Origin: Labrenzia sp. OB1
GTDB taxonomy: Bacteria > Pseudomonadota > Alphaproteobacteria > Rhizobiales > Stappiaceae
Assembly: GCF_001624695.1 (NCBI RefSeq)
Contig: NZ_JSEP01000007.1
Location: 1 to 64,000 of the forward strand
Length of the DNA stretch: 64,000 nt
Reading direction: 5' to 3'
The number at the start of each line of letters is the position of its first letter. Position 1 is the stretch's first letter. This document shows positions 27,666 to 36,226 of this stretch, in pieces. Under the pieces are notes generated by a model that was given only the letters and a program-made list of their open reading frames with translations, searched no databases and was not told the DNA's origin. The position numbers were made by a program, and so were the translations under genes.

Positions 27666-28420
27666 GTGGTGAGCACCGCCACCGTCGCACAAATGCAGGC
27701 GACACCGACAGCCATGCTGAATGGTTTCGGGTTTGGCAGGATCTTTTCCAAAGTCACCACAGCCGTCAGCAAGGCCACCCAATAGAAATTCATCACGCCG
27801 CCCATGAAGAGCAGCAGCATCAAAGGGAAGGACGATGTGAGGCAGTGCAGACCATAGGCCGCGCCGTTGCGAACTGGAGATGCATCAGACGGGACGGCAT
27901 GACAGCTCGCCAAGCTGCGCGCCTTGATCGCCGTGAACTGGTATAGCCCTGCAATCGCAAGAAGGGTCGCGCTGAACCAGCTGTTCGCGCTCCACATCTT
28001 CATGCCATGCAGGAGACCGGCATCAACCAGCACATACTGCAAGCCGGTAGCGATCACCGAAAACCCAAGCCAGACACCAGCGTAACTGACCCAGAACCCG
28101 AGCAGGTTCGCTGCTGGCGACAGGCCTGCCTGTCTGTGAGCAGGTAGATGCCTGAAGGCGCCGGGCATCATCATTGCAAGCATCATGGTCCACCACATGA
28201 ATGCCATTGACACCACGCCGATGCTCAAGGGAGATCCCATCATTGCGCTTTGACCGGCGGTTGGCGGAATTCCTGGCAAGGACATCTTCCAGACGTCCAT
28301 GCCGGTTCCAGCTCCTGCAAGGAAATACAACCAGCAGGCCAGGGTCATGCCGATCAGACCAGCCCCTGCCATCGGCGCGTTGCGCAACATCCGCCAGACG
28401 CCCAAATCAATAGGCGTCAT
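27662..28420 (-). CDS. DUF2182 integral membrane protein
   Basis: The 252-residue protein matches DUF2182 (predicted metal-binding membrane proteins): Met-rich helices such as FMWWTMMLAMMMPG, WLGFSVIATGLQYVL, and LHCLTSSFPLMLLLFMGGVMNFYW, with the CxH-type CHAVPSD loop. About seven membrane spans are predicted. Its start overlaps the end of the DUF899 gene by 14 bp, and the small exported ORF follows with an ATGA overlap. Confidence 0.85.
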   Translation of the reverse strand: MTPIDLGVWRMLRNAPMAGAGLIGMTLACWLYFLAGAGTGMDVWKMSLPGIPPTAGQSAMMGSPLSIGVVSMAFMWWTMMLAMMMPGAFRHLPAHRQAGLSPAANLLGFWVSYAGVWLGFSVIATGLQYVLVDAGLLHGMKMWSANSWFSATLLAIAGLYQFTAIKARSLASCHAVPSDASPVRNGAAYGLHCLTSSFPLMLLLFMGGVMNFYWVALLTAVVTLEKILPNPKPFSMAVGVACICATVAVLTT

Positions 28421-29111
28421 GATGCCTCACCCATTCCATGGGATTGCCTTCGGCGGGTTCGTGCCGGCCCATGGGCACCATGTCGATGTAGCTGTAAGCC
28501 GCATTGGTCACATCGAGACCGCGACCGTATGTGGAGTAGGTATGATAGATGTTACCCGCATCGTCCTTGGCAAAAACGCTTGTTCCATGGGCTTCATCCA
28601 TTGGATAAAACGTCTTGTCCTTGAAGTTGTAGGTGACCGGATTTTCGGGTTTGTGGTCAGAGCCGAAGCTGACATCGAAGTCAGCGTTGAAGCTGTTCGA
28701 ATGCGAAGACACCCAATGAAAGTCCCATCCCATCCGTTTTTTGAACGGCAGCAGCATCCTTATCGGCGCGCGTGAAATCGCCACGAAAGCAATGTCACGG
28801 CCGTTGAGATGTGGTTCCAGTCCATTGAAGTTGTCAGCCCAGAACGAGCAGCTTTTGCAGCCCTCGGTCCATTCGGGGCCGAACATGAAATGGTAGACAA
28901 TGAGTTGGCTCTTGCCGCCGAACAGGTCAGCCAAAGAGGCCTCGCCCGTTTCCGTTTCAAAGACATAGCTCTTGTCGATCTTGACCCAGGGAAGCGCGCG
29001 ACGCTCTTCAGAAAGAGCGTCCTTTTGCCTGGTGTGGGCTTTTTCCTTCTCAAGGAGCGCCTTGCGAGCTGATAGCCATTCTTCTCGAGACGCTGTTTTG
29101 ATCGGCTTCAT
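28407..29111 (-). CDS. DUF899 thioredoxin-like protein
   Basis: The 234-residue protein belongs to DUF899 (AhpC/TSA-like fold): EEWLSARKALLEKEKAHTRQ at the start, LIVYHFMFGPEWTEGCKSCSFWAD with a CKSC pair in the thioredoxin-like active-site region, and FHTYSTYGRG-type C-terminus (IYHTYSTYGRGLD). AGAGGAAA precedes the ATG. It is the first gene of a leftward unit and is divergent from an HxlR regulator starting at 29262. A redox or aldehyde/quinone stress role is a guess from the regulator type. Confidence 0.85.
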   Translation of the reverse strand: MKPIKTASREEWLSARKALLEKEKAHTRQKDALSEERRALPWVKIDKSYVFETETGEASLADLFGGKSQLIVYHFMFGPEWTEGCKSCSFWADNFNGLEPHLNGRDIAFVAISRAPIRMLLPFKKRMGWDFHWVSSHSNSFNADFDVSFGSDHKPENPVTYNFKDKTFYPMDEAHGTSVFAKDDAGNIYHTYSTYGRGLDVTNAAYSYIDMVPMGRHEPAEGNPMEWVRHHDAY

Positions 29112-29226
29112 ACTGGTTTCCTCTTCCGGTTCGGCCCGCAGACCCGAGGTCAGCTGGGCTGTGTCGTTTGATGGAAATCATATTGGCTTTTGGTATTTTT
29201 CGACAAGTAGGCAGAATTTTCGTATA

Positions 29227-29246
29227 TAGTATGAAAAAAGATACTA
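29227..29246. promoter_or_regulatory. Palindrome between the DUF899 operon and hxlR
   Basis: TAGTAT, eight bases, ATACTA lies in the 150-bp divergent gap, 15 bp before the regulator's ATG. Its layout resembles operators bound by HxlR-family proteins such as YodB (a short dyad with a 7-8 bp spacer). It could serve both promoters. Confidence 0.5.
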
Positions 29247-29261
29247 ATGGAGTGAGGAGTG

Positions 29262-29621
29262 ATGCTCGACAAATCGTCAAAGTCGACAGATCAGAAGACG
29301 GATACCGCAAGCGAGGCACAAACTGCGCCTTGCCCGATGCCAGATATCGCCAAGCTCATCGGAGGGAAATGGAAGCTTATCATCTTGCAGATATTGATTT
29401 TTCAGGGAACCAAACGGTTCAACGAACTTCGGCGGTTATGTGATGGCGTCACCCAGACAATGCTGACCAACCAGCTTCGTGCTTTGGAAAAAGACGGATT
29501 GGTTGAACGAAAAGTCTATGCCGAGGTGCCGCCACGCGTTGAATACACAGCAACACAGAAAGCGCTGGATCTCGAAGAAATGTTCAAGGCAATGCACAAT
29601 TGGTGGCTCAGCCACAGTTAG
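29262..29621 (+). CDS. HxlR-family transcriptional regulator
   Basis: The 119-residue winged-helix protein has CPMPDIAKLIGGKWKLIILQ, the HxlR signature with a redox-relevant N-terminal Cys, then KRFNELRRLCDGVTQTMLTN (recognition helix) and LERKVYAEVPPRVEYT-type wing. GGAG lies nine bases before the ATG at 29262; the GTG one codon earlier is less likely. It is divergent from the DUF899 operon, which it probably controls. Confidence 0.85.
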   Translation: MLDKSSKSTDQKTDTASEAQTAPCPMPDIAKLIGGKWKLIILQILIFQGTKRFNELRRLCDGVTQTMLTNQLRALEKDGLVERKVYAEVPPRVEYTATQKALDLEEMFKAMHNWWLSHS

Positions 29622-29871
29622 AGCCAGACCTGGGACTTAACGAGGACACCGGGGTACGGGCCCATAAAATTGTACTTTCAAGCATCAATCCGTCCCGGAG
29701 CAGCCGAAAGCCAATTCTGTCGGTGGCATCAATCCGGAGAGGGCCGCCGGAAACAGGCATTGGGGGCCCTCAAAGCGGACACCATACAGTGTGGCTCATG
29801 CAATTGCGCGAAACGGGACGAGTTTTCAATGGTCCCCGATGCGGATCTTCAAGTGGACGACCCTTTGGGTC
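29622..29871. other. Gap without a recognised gene
   Basis: Between the HxlR gene and repeat B there are about 250 bases with short open frames of no recognisable family. I see no promoter or RNA signature. It may be eroded mobile DNA, given the repeat at its right edge. Confidence 0.4.
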
Positions 29872-29913
29872 AAACAAACCATCCAATAGGTTCTTATTTG
29901 TTGCGGCTGGTAT
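29872..29913 (-). repeat. Dispersed repeat, copy B
   Basis: On the minus strand this reads ATACCA-GCCG-CAACAAATAAGAACCT and then ATTGGATGGTTTGTT, the closest match to copy A at 23409. Its edge touches the stop codon of the adjacent GNAT gene. Confidence 0.6.
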
Positions 29914-30440
29914 TAGACCTCCAAGTTTTTCATGGGGTCCGGTAATTCATATACGTTGCGCCAGACGCAATCTGGAAATTCCTCTCGGGAGATAACCTGT
30001 CCTCCAAGAGACAAGACAAGGGATTTTGCGGCGCTGTTTTCATCTCGCATATGGGTTTGCACCAAATTCCACCCAAGCGTGTCATAGGCGAAATTGATAG
30101 CCGCAAGTGATGCCTCTTTGGCGTAACCCAGACGCCTCTGCGATTTCGCGATCCACCAAGTCAATTCTGGTCGAGGCCAGTCAGTGGGCCAGGCAAACCC
30201 ACAGCTACCGACCAACTGTTCACAATTGCGTTTCTGAAGGATCCACTGTCCATATCCACGCAGGTGCCAATGCCCAACATCCCGCGCAAGCCTGCCCCAG
30301 GCCGCACTTGAACTGATGGGGCCGCCGTAAAAATGAGACGCCTCACGATCTCTGTAGAAATCACGGTATAATTCAAAGTCCTGTTCTTCGGGAACACGCA
30401 GTATCAAACGTTCTGTTTCGAGTACGGGAAGCACAGTCAT
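29913..30440 (-). CDS. GNAT acetyltransferase, RimJ/RimL type
   Basis: The 175-residue protein starts LETERLILRVPEEQDFELY, the usual RimJ/RimL-type opening, and has ELTWWIAKSQRRLGYAKEAS, where RRLGYAKEA is the acetyl-CoA pyrophosphate-binding motif, followed by NLVQTHMRDENSAAKSLVLSLG. The acceptor is unknown. The gene is bracketed by repeat copies B and D in opposite orientations. Confidence 0.8.
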   Translation of the reverse strand: MTVLPVLETERLILRVPEEQDFELYRDFYRDREASHFYGGPISSSAAWGRLARDVGHWHLRGYGQWILQKRNCEQLVGSCGFAWPTDWPRPELTWWIAKSQRRLGYAKEASLAAINFAYDTLGWNLVQTHMRDENSAAKSLVLSLGGQVISREEFPDCVWRNVYELPDPMKNLEV

Positions 30441-30555
30441 TTTCAGTTACCCGGCGTACGACTTATTCTCATGCAAGGTCAGCGAATATTTTAAGAACCG
30501 GCAATGAATTCAAAGCTGTGGTTCGCCAGTTCTTCAACCCTCGAAGACGCTCCTG

Positions 30556-30584
30556 ATACCATGCTCAACAAATAAGCCCCATTT
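30556..30584 (+). repeat. Dispersed repeat, copy D
   Basis: ATACCA-TGCT-CAACAAATAAGCCCCA shares the core with copies A-C; similarity stops after the core. It lies between the GNAT gene and the O-acetyltransferase gene. Confidence 0.5.
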
Positions 30585-30656
30585 TTTGCCTGACATTATA
30601 TGGCGCGTCATCAAGGAAGGCTGATTTTTTTGCAAACTGGCAAATTGGATGCGGCG

Positions 30657-31235
30657 TCACTCGGGAGAATTTTTACCTGGCGAGGATTTTCGCTGTATCT
30701 GTTTTGCGGGATTTCCAACAACAATTGTATTTGCCGCCACATCCCTGGTCACGACGCTACCGGCACCGACAATCGCCCCATCGCCGATCGTCACCCCGGG
30801 CAGAATCACCGCAGCACCGCCTATCCAAACCTTGTCTCCGATGACCACCGGCAATGCGATTTCCAGTCCGGCTGCACGCTTGTCGGGATCTTGGTGATGT
30901 TCCGCGCAATAGATCTGAACGTTCGGTCCAAGTTGGCATTGGCGGCCGATCTTCACGGGAGCGCTGTCTAATATTGTGCAGCCCGCATTCAGGAACGTGC
31001 CATCACCCAGCTCGATGTTGAAACCATAGGGGCAATAGAATGGTGCTTCGATGATAGCGTTTGGCGCATTGAGCAGCTTGCGCAAGGACGGACCCATGCC
31101 GTTCCGCTCGGCCGGATGCATAAGATTGTGTTCGTGGACAGCGGATTGCGCACTGAGTCTCAAAGCGTCCAGCTCGGGATCCAGGCACGAATACCATTCG
31201 CCGGAGACCATTTTTTCGCGTTCGGATTTTGCCAT
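30657..31235 (-). CDS. Sugar O-acetyltransferase (Maa/NodL-like, left-handed beta helix)
   Basis: The 192-residue protein matches maltose/galactoside O-acetyltransferases: MAKSEREKMVSGEWYSCLDPEL at the start, then hexapeptide repeats including GDGTFLNAGCTILDS, and the acetyl-CoA-binding GDKVWIGGAAVILPGVTIGD with the catalytic His in YCAEHHQDPDKR. The ATG at 31235 matches the family start better than the TTG at 31238. It lies leftward of an HxlR gene on the same strand, 94 bp away, and may be under its control. Confidence 0.88.
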   Translation of the reverse strand: MAKSEREKMVSGEWYSCLDPELDALRLSAQSAVHEHNLMHPAERNGMGPSLRKLLNAPNAIIEAPFYCPYGFNIELGDGTFLNAGCTILDSAPVKIGRQCQLGPNVQIYCAEHHQDPDKRAAGLEIALPVVIGDKVWIGGAAVILPGVTIGDGAIVGAGSVVTRDVAANTIVVGNPAKQIQRKSSPGKNSPE

Positions 31236-31329
31236 CAAGCCTCACAGTTCGTAACCGGCAGCAGGCTGACAGAATGTAACCGTCAGGCTGAACGTATTCT
31301 TGTTGCAAATAGAAAGCAAAAAACAGTCC

Positions 31330-31728
31330 TCAAGACTCACCAGGAGAAGGAGGTACGCTCCCGGCAAGCAAATTGACCAGATAGTCCTTTGGAACCTGTG
31401 TCTGGCCGTCCCATTTCTGCGACCACTGGATCATGGCCATGAACACGGGAGCCAGATCCTTTCCCTTTTCCGTTAGCAAATATATGGACTTGCGGGCGTC
31501 ATCCGGATCAGGTTTCTTTCTGAGAATCTCATCGTTTACAAGGTGTTCCAGACGGCTGGCCAAAACATTGGTCGCTATACCTTCCTCGGAACTCAGAAAG
31601 TCGGAATAGCGCTTCGCTGAGCCAAACATAATGTCACGAAGGATTAACATGCTCCATTTGTCGCCGAATGCAGCAGCCGCGTATCTGAAGGGACAACCAA
31701 CCCACAGTTCTTTGGATATTTTAGCCAT
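31330..31728 (-). CDS. HxlR-family transcriptional regulator
   Basis: The 132-residue winged-helix protein has CPFRYAAAAFGDKWSMLILRDIMFGSAKRYSDF, with the HxlR N-terminal Cys, then EEGIATNVLASRLEHLV (recognition helix) and DDARKSIYLLTEKGKDL (wing). It sits upstream of the O-acetyltransferase gene on the same strand. A palindrome lies 15 bp upstream of its start. Confidence 0.85.
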   Translation of the reverse strand: MAKISKELWVGCPFRYAAAAFGDKWSMLILRDIMFGSAKRYSDFLSSEEGIATNVLASRLEHLVNDEILRKKPDPDDARKSIYLLTEKGKDLAPVFMAMIQWSQKWDGQTQVPKDYLVNLLAGSVPPSPGES

Positions 31729-31742
31729 TGCACTTTGGTAGC

Positions 31743-31760
31743 ACAGTCAAATTTGATTGT
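31743..31760. promoter_or_regulatory. Palindrome upstream of the third HxlR gene
   Basis: ACAGTCAAATTTGATTGT is an 18-base dyad with one mismatched pair. Its position relative to the ATG at 31728 parallels the dyads next to the other two HxlR genes. It is a candidate operator. Confidence 0.45.
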
Positions 31761-31993
31761 AAAAAAGAAGTCGGCAATCGTCTGGATGAGTGTTCTGCCA
31801 CCTTGTGGAACATCAACTTCGGCCTGAATTCTGAATGAGCCCTCCCCAACTTCGGCGCAGTCTCCCTTCAGTCTGTTGCCGAGCCGTCTTGATGTGAGCG
31901 CGCCCCCCCAGACTGGGCCAGTTGACCGCCGGGAAGATGGTCTCGTGAAAACACGCGTGACGATCATGCAATCGCCGGTTCCGCAACAGGCTT

Positions 31994-32512
31994 TCAGTCG
32001 ATCAGCTTGACGTCGGCCATCAGGTCGGCCGCCGTTTCCTGCAGCGCCTCGCTCAGCTCCGCCGGCGCCAGAGTGGACGGCAGGCGCAGATCGGCCGAGG
32101 CCTTGAAGAGCGCCTCGCCCTGCATGGAGCCGCTCGCGACTTCGGTCTCCAGATGCTCGATGCTGACGCCCTGCTCGCTCAGGACGCGGGTGATGTCCCG
32201 CAGGATGCCCGGATGGTCCTGGGACACGAGATCGAGATGGGCAAACGCGCCCTGGGGTACATCGGCGCCCGTCTGGTCGGAGCGGAGCGTGATGTCGATA
32301 CCGTCCGCGGACAGCGCCCGCAGCTTTACAACCAGCTCGTCCGCCTTGTCGCCGGCGATGACTATGCGCACAATGCCGGCAAATTCGCCGCCAAGCCGGG
32401 CCATGGAGCTTTCGATCCAGTTTCCGCCCATACCGGCGATGATGTCGGCCACGCGTTCCACAAGACCCGGCCGGTCCCGGGCTATGACCGTGAAAACAAG
32501 ATGTGTCTGCAT
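31994..32512 (-). CDS. ACT-domain protein, GcvR-like
   Basis: The 172-residue protein has two ACT domains: THLVFTVIARDRPGLVERVADII at the N-terminus and FAHLDLVSQDHPGILRDITRVL from about 94. This is the layout of the glycine-cleavage repressor-accessory GcvR group. The ATG at 32512 starts right at the first ACT domain and follows AGAGG; the frame runs further upstream without support. It probably senses an amino acid; the partner is unknown. Confidence 0.8.
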   Translation of the reverse strand: MQTHLVFTVIARDRPGLVERVADIIAGMGGNWIESSMARLGGEFAGIVRIVIAGDKADELVVKLRALSADGIDITLRSDQTGADVPQGAFAHLDLVSQDHPGILRDITRVLSEQGVSIEHLETEVASGSMQGEALFKASADLRLPSTLAPAELSEALQETAADLMADVKLID

Positions 32513-32764
32513 GCCGCCTCTTGGTGTTTCCTGAGCAGTGACCTCATCGGGTCGGTTTTTCTGCTTCCCTATGATTTCATATGAACGCAGGTTGAACCAG
32601 ACAAATTCAGACTGGTCAAAAACGAGCCTGAAAGTCGCCGCCGATCCCGCACTCTGGAGATGGCACACCTCACATTGCCGAGCCCGGGAAAGGCTCCTTC
32701 TGGTTCGGTTGCCATTCATGATACTTCTACCTATACAGATCCGTTGAAAAATTCAGGTTCGCAG

Positions 32765-34327
32765 ATGCAGCAGATAAAACGTCGCCGTGTAGACAGGTTC
32801 TGGCTAACTCTGATCGAGCGCCCGGCGGTGTTCCTGGTGCTGGTTGTTGCCGGATTGGCGATGCTTCCGGTTGCCGTGTGGCTGGACCTGCGCGCCCTCT
32901 CGGACGATTCGCTAAAGTCACAGGCGGTCGACCTGGACCAGGCGATCAGCAAGATCAGAACCTATTACGCACAAAATGTCGTGGCGCGCGTTCTGGACAA
33001 TCCCGGCACGGTGACGCCGACGCATGAGTATCACGATACGCCCGGCGGCATTCCAATCCCGGCCACGCTGTCCATCGAACTGGGCGAGGTAATCGGCGGC
33101 GATGCAGGCAATCTGAAATACCGCTTCGTCTCGGACCTGCCGTTCAGGGAGCGCCAGTCTCACGATCTCAGCGCGTTCGAACAGACCGCCCTCACCGACT
33201 TTCGCAAAAGCCGGGACCCGGAAGATGTCGTCATCGGGTACGCGGGGTCATTCTTTGACAGGAAGATCCAGATCGCCTCCCCCGTCATGATGGGAGAAGC
33301 CTGTGTCTCCTGCCACAACAGCCATCCGGAAAGCCCGAAGACAGACTGGGCGGTCGGCGATGTGCGCGGCATTCAGGCCATCACCATCAGTCAGCCGATT
33401 GCCGCCAACCTCTGGTCCTTCAAGTTCCTGCTGCTGTATTTCGCCGGCGCCGGAGCGATCGGAGCCGCCGTAACCGGCCTGCAATGGCACCAGGCCACCC
33501 GCTTCCACAAGATGAACATCAACCTGGCGCAGGCAAATACCAAGATCGCCAGGCTGAACGAGCAGCTCACCTCGGAGAACCTGCGCCTGGGGGCGGAGAT
33601 CGAGGTCGCCCGCCGGATCCAGATGATGGTCCTGCCGACCAAGGACGAACTCGGCGGCATTCATCAACTGGAGATCGCCGCGTTCATGGAACCTGCCGAT
33701 GAGGTCGGCGGCGATTATTATGATGTTCTGCAGCTCGATGACCGGGTCAAGATCGGCATAGGCGATGTCACGGGGCACGGCTTGGAAAGCGGTGTGCTGA
33801 TGCTCATGGTGCAGTCCATCGCCGTCGCGCTGCAGGAGCGCGGGCCGTCCGATCCAAGGCAATTCCTCGTCGCGCTCAACACCGCGGTCTGCCGCAACAT
33901 CAAACGCACCAAAACCGACAAGCACCTGACCCTGTCGTTCCTGGATTTCGGGGGGGACAAGGTCACCCTCTCTGGCCAGCACGAGGAACTGATCCTGCTG
34001 AAGGAAAACGGCGACTGCGAAATCGTCGACACGGTCGATCTCGGCTTTCCCATCGGGCTAGACGAAGATATCGAACCCTTTATCAAAACCAGGGACCTGC
34101 CCTTCGGCCGCGGCGACATGATCGTCCTCTATACGGACGGCGTGACCGAAGCCGAAAGCCCGGACGGCGAACTTTACGGTCTGGACCGGCTGGTGGACAG
34201 CGTCCGCAAGCATCGTGCGGCCAAGGCATCGAGCGTCCTTGAGGGCGTGCTCGGCGACCTCAAGGACCATATCTCCACCCAGACGGTGCATGACGACATC
34301 ACCCTCCTGGTGATCCGTCACAAATAG
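32765..34327 (+). CDS. Membrane heme-domain/SpoIIE-type PP2C phosphatase
   Basis: The protein has 520 residues. A membrane helix at about 21-40 leads to a periplasmic DUF3365/Tll0287-like domain containing CVSCH (180-184), a c-type heme attachment motif. A second helix (about 219-238) is followed by a coiled-coil linker (250-288) and a SpoIIE/PP2C domain with metal motifs EVGGDYYD (313-320), GDVTGHG (333-339) and VLYTDGVTEA. Such proteins dephosphorylate anti-sigma-antagonist-like targets. Heme redox or gas sensing controlling the phosphatase is inferred. The ATG at 32765 is chosen because the first helix follows it; the earlier frame is weak. Confidence 0.8.
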   Translation: MQQIKRRRVDRFWLTLIERPAVFLVLVVAGLAMLPVAVWLDLRALSDDSLKSQAVDLDQAISKIRTYYAQNVVARVLDNPGTVTPTHEYHDTPGGIPIPATLSIELGEVIGGDAGNLKYRFVSDLPFRERQSHDLSAFEQTALTDFRKSRDPEDVVIGYAGSFFDRKIQIASPVMMGEACVSCHNSHPESPKTDWAVGDVRGIQAITISQPIAANLWSFKFLLLYFAGAGAIGAAVTGLQWHQATRFHKMNINLAQANTKIARLNEQLTSENLRLGAEIEVARRIQMMVLPTKDELGGIHQLEIAAFMEPADEVGGDYYDVLQLDDRVKIGIGDVTGHGLESGVLMLMVQSIAVALQERGPSDPRQFLVALNTAVCRNIKRTKTDKHLTLSFLDFGGDKVTLSGQHEELILLKENGDCEIVDTVDLGFPIGLDEDIEPFIKTRDLPFGRGDMIVLYTDGVTEAESPDGELYGLDRLVDSVRKHRAAKASSVLEGVLGDLKDHISTQTVHDDITLLVIRHK

Positions 34328-34353
34328 GTTTCCAGGCGCTGGCGCCTGGAAAC
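34328..34353. terminator. Hairpin between convergent genes
   Basis: GTTTCCAGGCG (34328-34338), a four-base loop and the exact complement (34343-34353) form an 11-bp perfect stem. It begins right after the phosphatase stop and ends five bases before the convergent PepSY gene's stop. No long U tract follows on either side, but position and stability suggest a bidirectional terminator. Confidence 0.7.
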
Positions 34354-34358
34354 AATCG

Positions 34359-35765
34359 TCAGCCCAGGGCTTTTCGCAGCGCCGAAACGCGTTCCACGAC
34401 GAAATACTCCAGCGCAAGGGCGCACAGGAGCGTAAGTCCGACCAGCGGGAACATCAGCGACAGGAACAGCATCAGGACCATGGCACCGCGCCAGTGGGGC
34501 ATATCGGCGGGAGCCCGTGGCGCGAAAAGCCTAAGCGCGGCCTTTTTCGGGCGGCGAAGCCACCACATCACGATGCCGCTGACGCACAGCGTCATGACGG
34601 CAAGACACACCAGCGTGTTGAGCACCAGGTTCCAGATCCCCATCAGGCCCATATGAAAGGGAATTCCGACAGCCATCGCCTTGCCGGCGAGCGAATAGTC
34701 CGCAAAGGCCACATTCGCCAGAACGCGGCCCGTGTGCCGATCCACATGCACCGTGCGGTCGGAGAACGGGTCTTCCGCATCCGCGCTCATCGTGTCCTGG
34801 TTGATGGTCCAGACACCCTGATCGCCACCGGGATAGGAAATGCGGTAGCGGGCGTTGAAGCCGATTTCCCCGGCGAGCTGGGCCACGCTGTCGATATCGA
34901 CCGGAACGCCGGGCGGGGTACCGGTCTCGCCGGCTTTCGATCCTGAGGCCGGCATGGGTGTCTGTTCCAGCGCCCAGGGCACGTCGGAGACCGCGCCGTG
35001 GTTCATGGATGCGTGCGTGTCATCGGACAGCGGGACATTGTCCCATTTTTCCGCCGGAAACGTGCTCCAGGCCTGAACCAGCTTGCCGCCCCATATCCCG
35101 GTCCAGGACATGCCCGTGATGAGGAACACCAGCAGCAAGGCGGAAACAATCACGCCGACGCTGGAATGAAGCTCCTTCCAGATCGACCGCCCCTTGCCGG
35201 CGAGGTTGGGAACGACCGCGTGCAGGAACGATCTGTCCCGGGGCCACCACAGGTAAAGACCCGTGACGATGAGCACGATCGACAAACCCGCGGCGATTTC
35301 CAGAAGCCTGTCACCCGTTGTGCCCAGAAGCAGTTCGCTGTGAATGTTGTCGGCGAAATCATACCAGCCCTGCCGGCGGACCCAGTTGTCAACGACTTCC
35401 CCCTTGTAGGGGTCGACGGCGACCATTGTCTGAACACCGCCCTCATTGATCCTGAACACCGAAACATTGTCGGCGGCACGTCCCTTCAACCATTCGACGA
35501 TGGTGCCGCCGGGCAAGGTTTTCAGTGCCGCTTCCCCCTGCGCGGAAACGCTCAGGGGCGATTGGTCCAGCGGGACCGGAACCGTAATATTCTCACCGTC
35601 CCGGCCGTCGAAAAAGCCGATGTACATCATCATCATGCCGGTGACGGCGAGGACCATCAGAAACGGTACGACGAAAATGCCCGAATAGAAGTGCCAGCGC
35701 CAGGCAGCCATATAAAACCGGTTGGGGACCGGCGCGGGCCGCGCGCTCTCAAGTGTCTCGCTCAT
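34359..35765 (-). CDS. PepSY-associated TM helix protein
   Basis: The 468-residue membrane protein has the PepSY_TM layout: an N-terminal helix in WRWHFYSGIFVVPFLMVLAVTGMMMM with the family's HxxxG-type start, a periplasmic loop with PepSY-like repeats, DRLLEIAAGLSIVLIVTGLYLWWPR and SIWKELHSSVGVIVSALLLVFLITG (conserved His), and later GIPFHMGLMGIWN. The family is linked to iron-siderophore uptake/reduction. The ATG at 35765 has GGAG upstream. It follows the DUF2946-like gene by 83 bp on the same strand. Confidence 0.82.
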   Translation of the reverse strand: MSETLESARPAPVPNRFYMAAWRWHFYSGIFVVPFLMVLAVTGMMMMYIGFFDGRDGENITVPVPLDQSPLSVSAQGEAALKTLPGGTIVEWLKGRAADNVSVFRINEGGVQTMVAVDPYKGEVVDNWVRRQGWYDFADNIHSELLLGTTGDRLLEIAAGLSIVLIVTGLYLWWPRDRSFLHAVVPNLAGKGRSIWKELHSSVGVIVSALLLVFLITGMSWTGIWGGKLVQAWSTFPAEKWDNVPLSDDTHASMNHGAVSDVPWALEQTPMPASGSKAGETGTPPGVPVDIDSVAQLAGEIGFNARYRISYPGGDQGVWTINQDTMSADAEDPFSDRTVHVDRHTGRVLANVAFADYSLAGKAMAVGIPFHMGLMGIWNLVLNTLVCLAVMTLCVSGIVMWWLRRPKKAALRLFAPRAPADMPHWRGAMVLMLFLSLMFPLVGLTLLCALALEYFVVERVSALRKALG

Positions 35766-35848
35766 GAGATCTCCATAAACGGGTGTTGTCCGCTGTGAAG
35801 CCACAGGGACGCCCCGGTATCAATTTGCATTAGAATTCGAAAGGAAGA

Positions 35849-36226
35849 TCAGCTTGTGAGCGGCGGCGCCCGGGCGTCGTTCTGTCCCCGGACCAGATAG
35901 GAAAGCCGGACGCCGGACAACGCCGGTCTGCCACCAGGGGCGGCGGAGAGGGCAAGCGGGAATCCGGGTGCCTCGTGAAGGACGGCAAATGCACCGACAC
36001 CTGCGAAAAGGCACTTTCCGGAGGCGCCGTGGTCCGGGTCTTCTTGACCGGACCCGGGGGGGATTTCGACGCCGTTGGCGTCAAGCGTGATGGATTTGAG
36101 ACCTTCGGTGGTGCACAGCGTGACTGTGAAGCCGCCATCGGCCTGCACCGTCGGCATGTAGCCCTGCGGCACCAGACCGGCAAGCAGGAATGGCAGCAGG
36201 AGCAATGCCCTGACTGCCATCTTCAT
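35849..36226 (-). CDS. DUF2946-like small exported or membrane-anchored protein
   Basis: The 125-residue protein begins MKMAVRALLLLPFLLAGLVPQGYMPTV, a signal or anchor helix followed by the QGYMP block typical of DUF2946. CTTEGLKSITLDANG follows with the family Cys. An ATG at 36220 is an equally possible start. It precedes the PepSY gene and may be co-transcribed. The function of DUF2946 is unknown, though members are often near copper or iron genes. Confidence 0.65.
   Translation of the reverse strand: MKMAVRALLLLPFLLAGLVPQGYMPTVQADGGFTVTLCTTEGLKSITLDANGVEIPPGSGQEDPDHGASGKCLFAGVGAFAVLHEAPGFPLALSAAPGGRPALSGVRLSYLVRGQNDARAPPLTS

Noticed and set aside
23409..30584. Integron attC sites separating gene cassettes
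   Set aside because: The repeats contain GCTCAAC-like bases but no paired GTTRRRY core or attC-type fold, and the genes lie in both orientations with their own promoters.
31761..31993. Gene in the gap between hxlR and the ACT-domain gene
   Set aside because: The leftward frame 31644-31967 overlaps the HxlR gene and promoter and shows no domain.
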